A stretch of 8,427 bases of DNA from Clostridia bacterium. Its GTDB lineage: Bacteria; Bacillota; Clostridia; Oscillospirales; CAG-272. The stretch lies in contig JAFTMU010000239.1 in assembly GCA_017452215.1 (NCBI GenBank), positions 1 through 8,427 on the forward strand. The letters run 5' to 3'. The translations under genes were made by a program, and so were the position numbers. Numbering within the stretch: position 1 is the stretch's first letter; each line of letters begins with the position of its first letter. Under the pieces are notes generated by a model. That model was not told the DNA's origin, did not search any database, and saw only the letters and a program-made list of their open reading frames with translations. Below, piece after piece: positions 7,380 to 8,427 of the stretch.

Positions 7380-7408
7380 ATTATAACAATTTTATATGAA
7401 AAAGTCCA
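7380..7408 (-). promoter_or_regulatory. Predicted sigma-A-type promoter of the catabolic operon
   Basis: On the minus strand, TGGACT (7408-7403, 4 of 6 to TTGACA), a 17-nt spacer, then a perfect TATAAT (7385-7380), preceded by TG one base upstream (extended -10). Transcription would start near 7373, giving a leader of about 110 nt to the ATG at 7263. No comparable promoter or terminator was noticed in the short gaps between the seven genes, so this one may serve them all. Confidence 0.7.
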
Positions 7409-7432
7409 TTGTTTTTTTAATAAAAAACATTG
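7407..7432. promoter_or_regulatory. Candidate operator between the divergent promoters
   Basis: A/T-tract dyad TGTTTTTT (7410-7417), centre TAAT, AAAAAACA (7422-7429), with perfect 8-bp arms. It is bounded by CATTG (7407-7411) and CATTG (7428-7432), which are direct repeats exactly 21 bp apart, two helical turns. The element touches both -35 boxes. AraC-family proteins often bind direct half-sites about two turns apart, so it is a natural candidate site for the adjacent regulator to control its own gene and the operon together. This is seen as sequence; binding is inferred. A pure curvature or UP-like role is an alternative. Confidence 0.45.
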
Positions 7433-7458
7433 CAAATGTTGCTATTTTAGTTTATAAT
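7430..7458 (+). promoter_or_regulatory. Predicted sigma-A-type promoter of the AraC-family regulator
   Basis: TTGCAA (7430-7435, 4 of 6 to consensus), 17-nt spacer, TATAAT (7453-7458). The expected start of transcription is near 7465, only about 12 nt before the ATG at 7477, so the ribosome binding site would lie at the very 5' end of the message. This rules out translation from the in-frame ATG at 7396, which lies upstream of the promoter. Confidence 0.7.
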
Positions 7459-7464
7459 AGAAGC

Positions 7465-7473
7465 GAGGTGATC
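7465..7473 (+). promoter_or_regulatory. Ribosome binding site fixing the start of the AraC-family gene
   Basis: GAGGTGATC matches nine consecutive bases of the 16S anti-Shine-Dalgarno complement (AAGGAGGTGATC), with 8 nt between GAGG and the ATG at 7477. It decides for this start over the ATG 27 codons upstream. Confidence 0.85.
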
Positions 7474-7476
7474 ATC

Positions 7477-8295
7477 ATGCCGTATTTTTTCTTGCAAAAT
7501 TACCAAGGGATCCATTGCTCACACTCGCAAACCGAGGTCAAAAAAGATTTTTTTGAGCATCACTGCCACAATGTTTATGAAATCAATTACGTGCTGCAGG
7601 GCGATGGAAAATGCATCGTCGAGGGAAAGGAATTCCATCTGCATCCCAAGGCGCTCTTTCTGATGCGCCCCTACGAATATCACTACGTCCAGCCCAAGGC
7701 AACCGTCCCCTATAACCGTATCATCATCAACTTCGACGAACAGATCCTTCCCGGGTCGCTCAAAGCGCATTCCCTTTTGCAAATGGGCGGCGGGAACTAT
7801 TTTTCTCTGGCAGAAAGCACAAGCCCCCTGCACTCTGCCTTGGAGGCGCTGAAGGGCGTCATTCCTCTTTCTGGAAACGGAATGAAAAACACCCCCGAGG
7901 CAGAAGCATTTTTACGGGCAACCATACCGCAGATCCTACTGCTCCTCACCCCGGAGCAGCCGAAGGCAGCCCTCGGAGAGGATTCCGGCGTAGCGGTGCG
8001 GATCATCGAATATCTCAACCGCCACCTGAACGAGGAGCTATTTCTTGAAGAGATCGCCAAAGAATTCTTCGTCAGCAAATACCACCTGTGCCGTGTCTTT
8101 CGGGAGCAAACGGGCGGCTCCATTTTCTCTTACTTCAACGCCAAACGCATGGCATTGGCACAGCAAATGATCGCAGGCGGAGAAAAGGCGACCATTGTGG
8201 CGGAAAAGCTTGGATTTCGTGATTACTCCACCTTTTATCGTGCATACCGCAAGCAAACAGGCACATCCCCTATCAGAAAGCTATCGAAAGAATAA
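7477..8295 (+). CDS. AraC-family transcriptional regulator with N-terminal cupin domain
   Basis: Cytoplasmic DNA-binding regulator of 272 aa, divergent from the operon and its probable local regulator. The N-terminal part (about 10-90) is an AraC-type cupin: His28, His29 and His31 in FEHHCHNVYEINYVL, then GDGKCIVEG and the HLHPKALFLMRPYEYHYV strand. This domain should sense a sugar or sugar acid. The C-terminal part (about 172-268) holds two helix-turn-helix units: LEEIAKEFFVSKYHLCRVFRE (190-210) and the second unit around IVAEKLGFRDYSTFYRAYRK (240-259), followed by the TGTSPIRK end that is the AraC/XylS signature. The length is typical for the family. The start at 7477 is set by the promoter and ribosome binding site; an upstream in-frame extension of 27 residues is rejected. 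The ligand is unknown; activation by a uronate or uronide is inferred from the neighbours. Confidence 0.95.
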   Translation: MPYFFLQNYQGIHCSHSQTEVKKDFFEHHCHNVYEINYVLQGDGKCIVEGKEFHLHPKALFLMRPYEYHYVQPKATVPYNRIIINFDEQILPGSLKAHSLLQMGGGNYFSLAESTSPLHSALEALKGVIPLSGNGMKNTPEAEAFLRATIPQILLLLTPEQPKAALGEDSGVAVRIIEYLNRHLNEELFLEEIAKEFFVSKYHLCRVFREQTGGSIFSYFNAKRMALAQQMIAGGEKATIVAEKLGFRDYSTFYRAYRKQTGTSPIRKLSKE

Positions 8296-8299
8296 AGAT

Positions 8300-8338
8300 A
8301 AGGGGCTGTCTCAAATCGCAAATTTGAGACAGCCCCTT
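8300..8338 (+). terminator. Strong hairpin just after the AraC-family gene (repeat-like)
   Basis: Perfect 17-bp inverted repeat (8300-8316 with 8322-8338), loop CGCAA, starting 4 nt after the stop codon. The arm contains GGGGCTGTCTCAAA. No U-run follows directly, so alone it is not a classic intrinsic terminator; together with the next hairpin it probably ends transcription. The arm resembles a hairpin motif I recall as common between genes in Clostridia and resembles some insertion-sequence ends, so it may be one copy of a dispersed element. Confidence 0.75.
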
Positions 8339-8371
8339 GCGCAAAAAAGCCGATGGTAGGCTTTTTTGCGC
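8339..8371. terminator. Second hairpin, terminator-like in both directions
   Basis: Perfect 13-bp inverted repeat: GCGCAAAAAAGCC (8339-8351), loop GATGGTA, GGCTTTTTTGCGC (8359-8371). The core has an A-tract, a short GC stem and a T-tract, which is the form of a bidirectional intrinsic terminator. It abuts the previous hairpin without a single base between. It may end the regulator's message and also stop any transcription coming from the right. Confidence 0.7.
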
Positions 8372-8427
8372 CGGGAATTTGCGTTTTTCGTTTGCAAGTA
8401 CGATCAAATACCGTCAAATTATGGACG
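8372..8427. other. Right-end intergenic sequence without recognised gene
   Basis: The last 56 bases hold AATTTGCG (8376-8383), an inverted copy of the CGCAAATT at 8317-8324, followed by TTTTT (8384-8388). Beyond that I see no open frame with a ribosome binding site, promoter or RNA gene. Confidence 0.4.

Noticed and set aside
7396..7476. Upstream in-frame extension of the AraC gene with a hydrophobic start that looks like a signal or anchor segment
   Set aside because: It overlaps the predicted promoter and candidate operator, has no ribosome binding site, and the GAGGTGATC site points to the ATG at 7477.

Overview
The window looks like part of a chromosome of a low-to-mid GC Bacillota anaerobe, probably a gut Clostridia member. 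This rests on strong AAAGGA/GAGGTGATC-type ribosome binding sites, short intergenic gaps, an SDR-type mannonate oxidoreductase rather than the enterobacterial type, and a GGGGCTGTCTCAAA hairpin next to the regulator gene. The lineage is an inference; no rRNA or other marker gene is present.

Layout. Seven genes on the minus strand (7263 down to 2) form one tight operon, with every gap 19 to 52 bp. In order of transcription they are: a 254-aa and a 292-aa TIM-barrel sugar phosphate isomerase/epimerase-like protein; a 391-aa and a 338-aa Gfo/Idh/MocA oxidoreductase; glucuronate isomerase (uxaC); mannonate dehydratase (uxuA); and an SDR-family fructuronate reductase/mannonate oxidoreductase (uxuB type), whose stop codon is at bases 2-4. 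A divergent AraC-family regulator lies on the plus strand (7477-8295). The 213-bp region between regulator and operon holds two sigma-A-like promoters facing apart, with an A/T-rich dyad bounded by CATTG direct repeats between their -35 boxes. After the regulator come two abutting hairpins that probably form a terminator. No transporter, glycoside hydrolase, KDG kinase or KDPG aldolase lies inside the window; they may be beyond the left edge or elsewhere in the genome.

How the genes work together. UxaC, UxuA and UxuB carry D-glucuronate through D-fructuronate and D-mannonate to 2-keto-3-deoxygluconate. The four promoter-proximal genes (two Gfo/Idh/MocA plus two isomerase-like TIM barrels, all with intact catalytic or metal residues) are not needed for that route. 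The same 2+2 combination is known from oxidative, non-hydrolytic sugar processing, where C3 oxidation to a 3-keto sugar is followed by beta-elimination, hydration and re-reduction (levoglucosan catabolism; C-glycoside deglycosylation is related). The most interesting reading is that the operon releases glucuronate from a glucuronide or anhydro-uronide by such a redox route and feeds it straight into UxaC. This is a hypothesis from gene content and motifs, not something the sequence proves.
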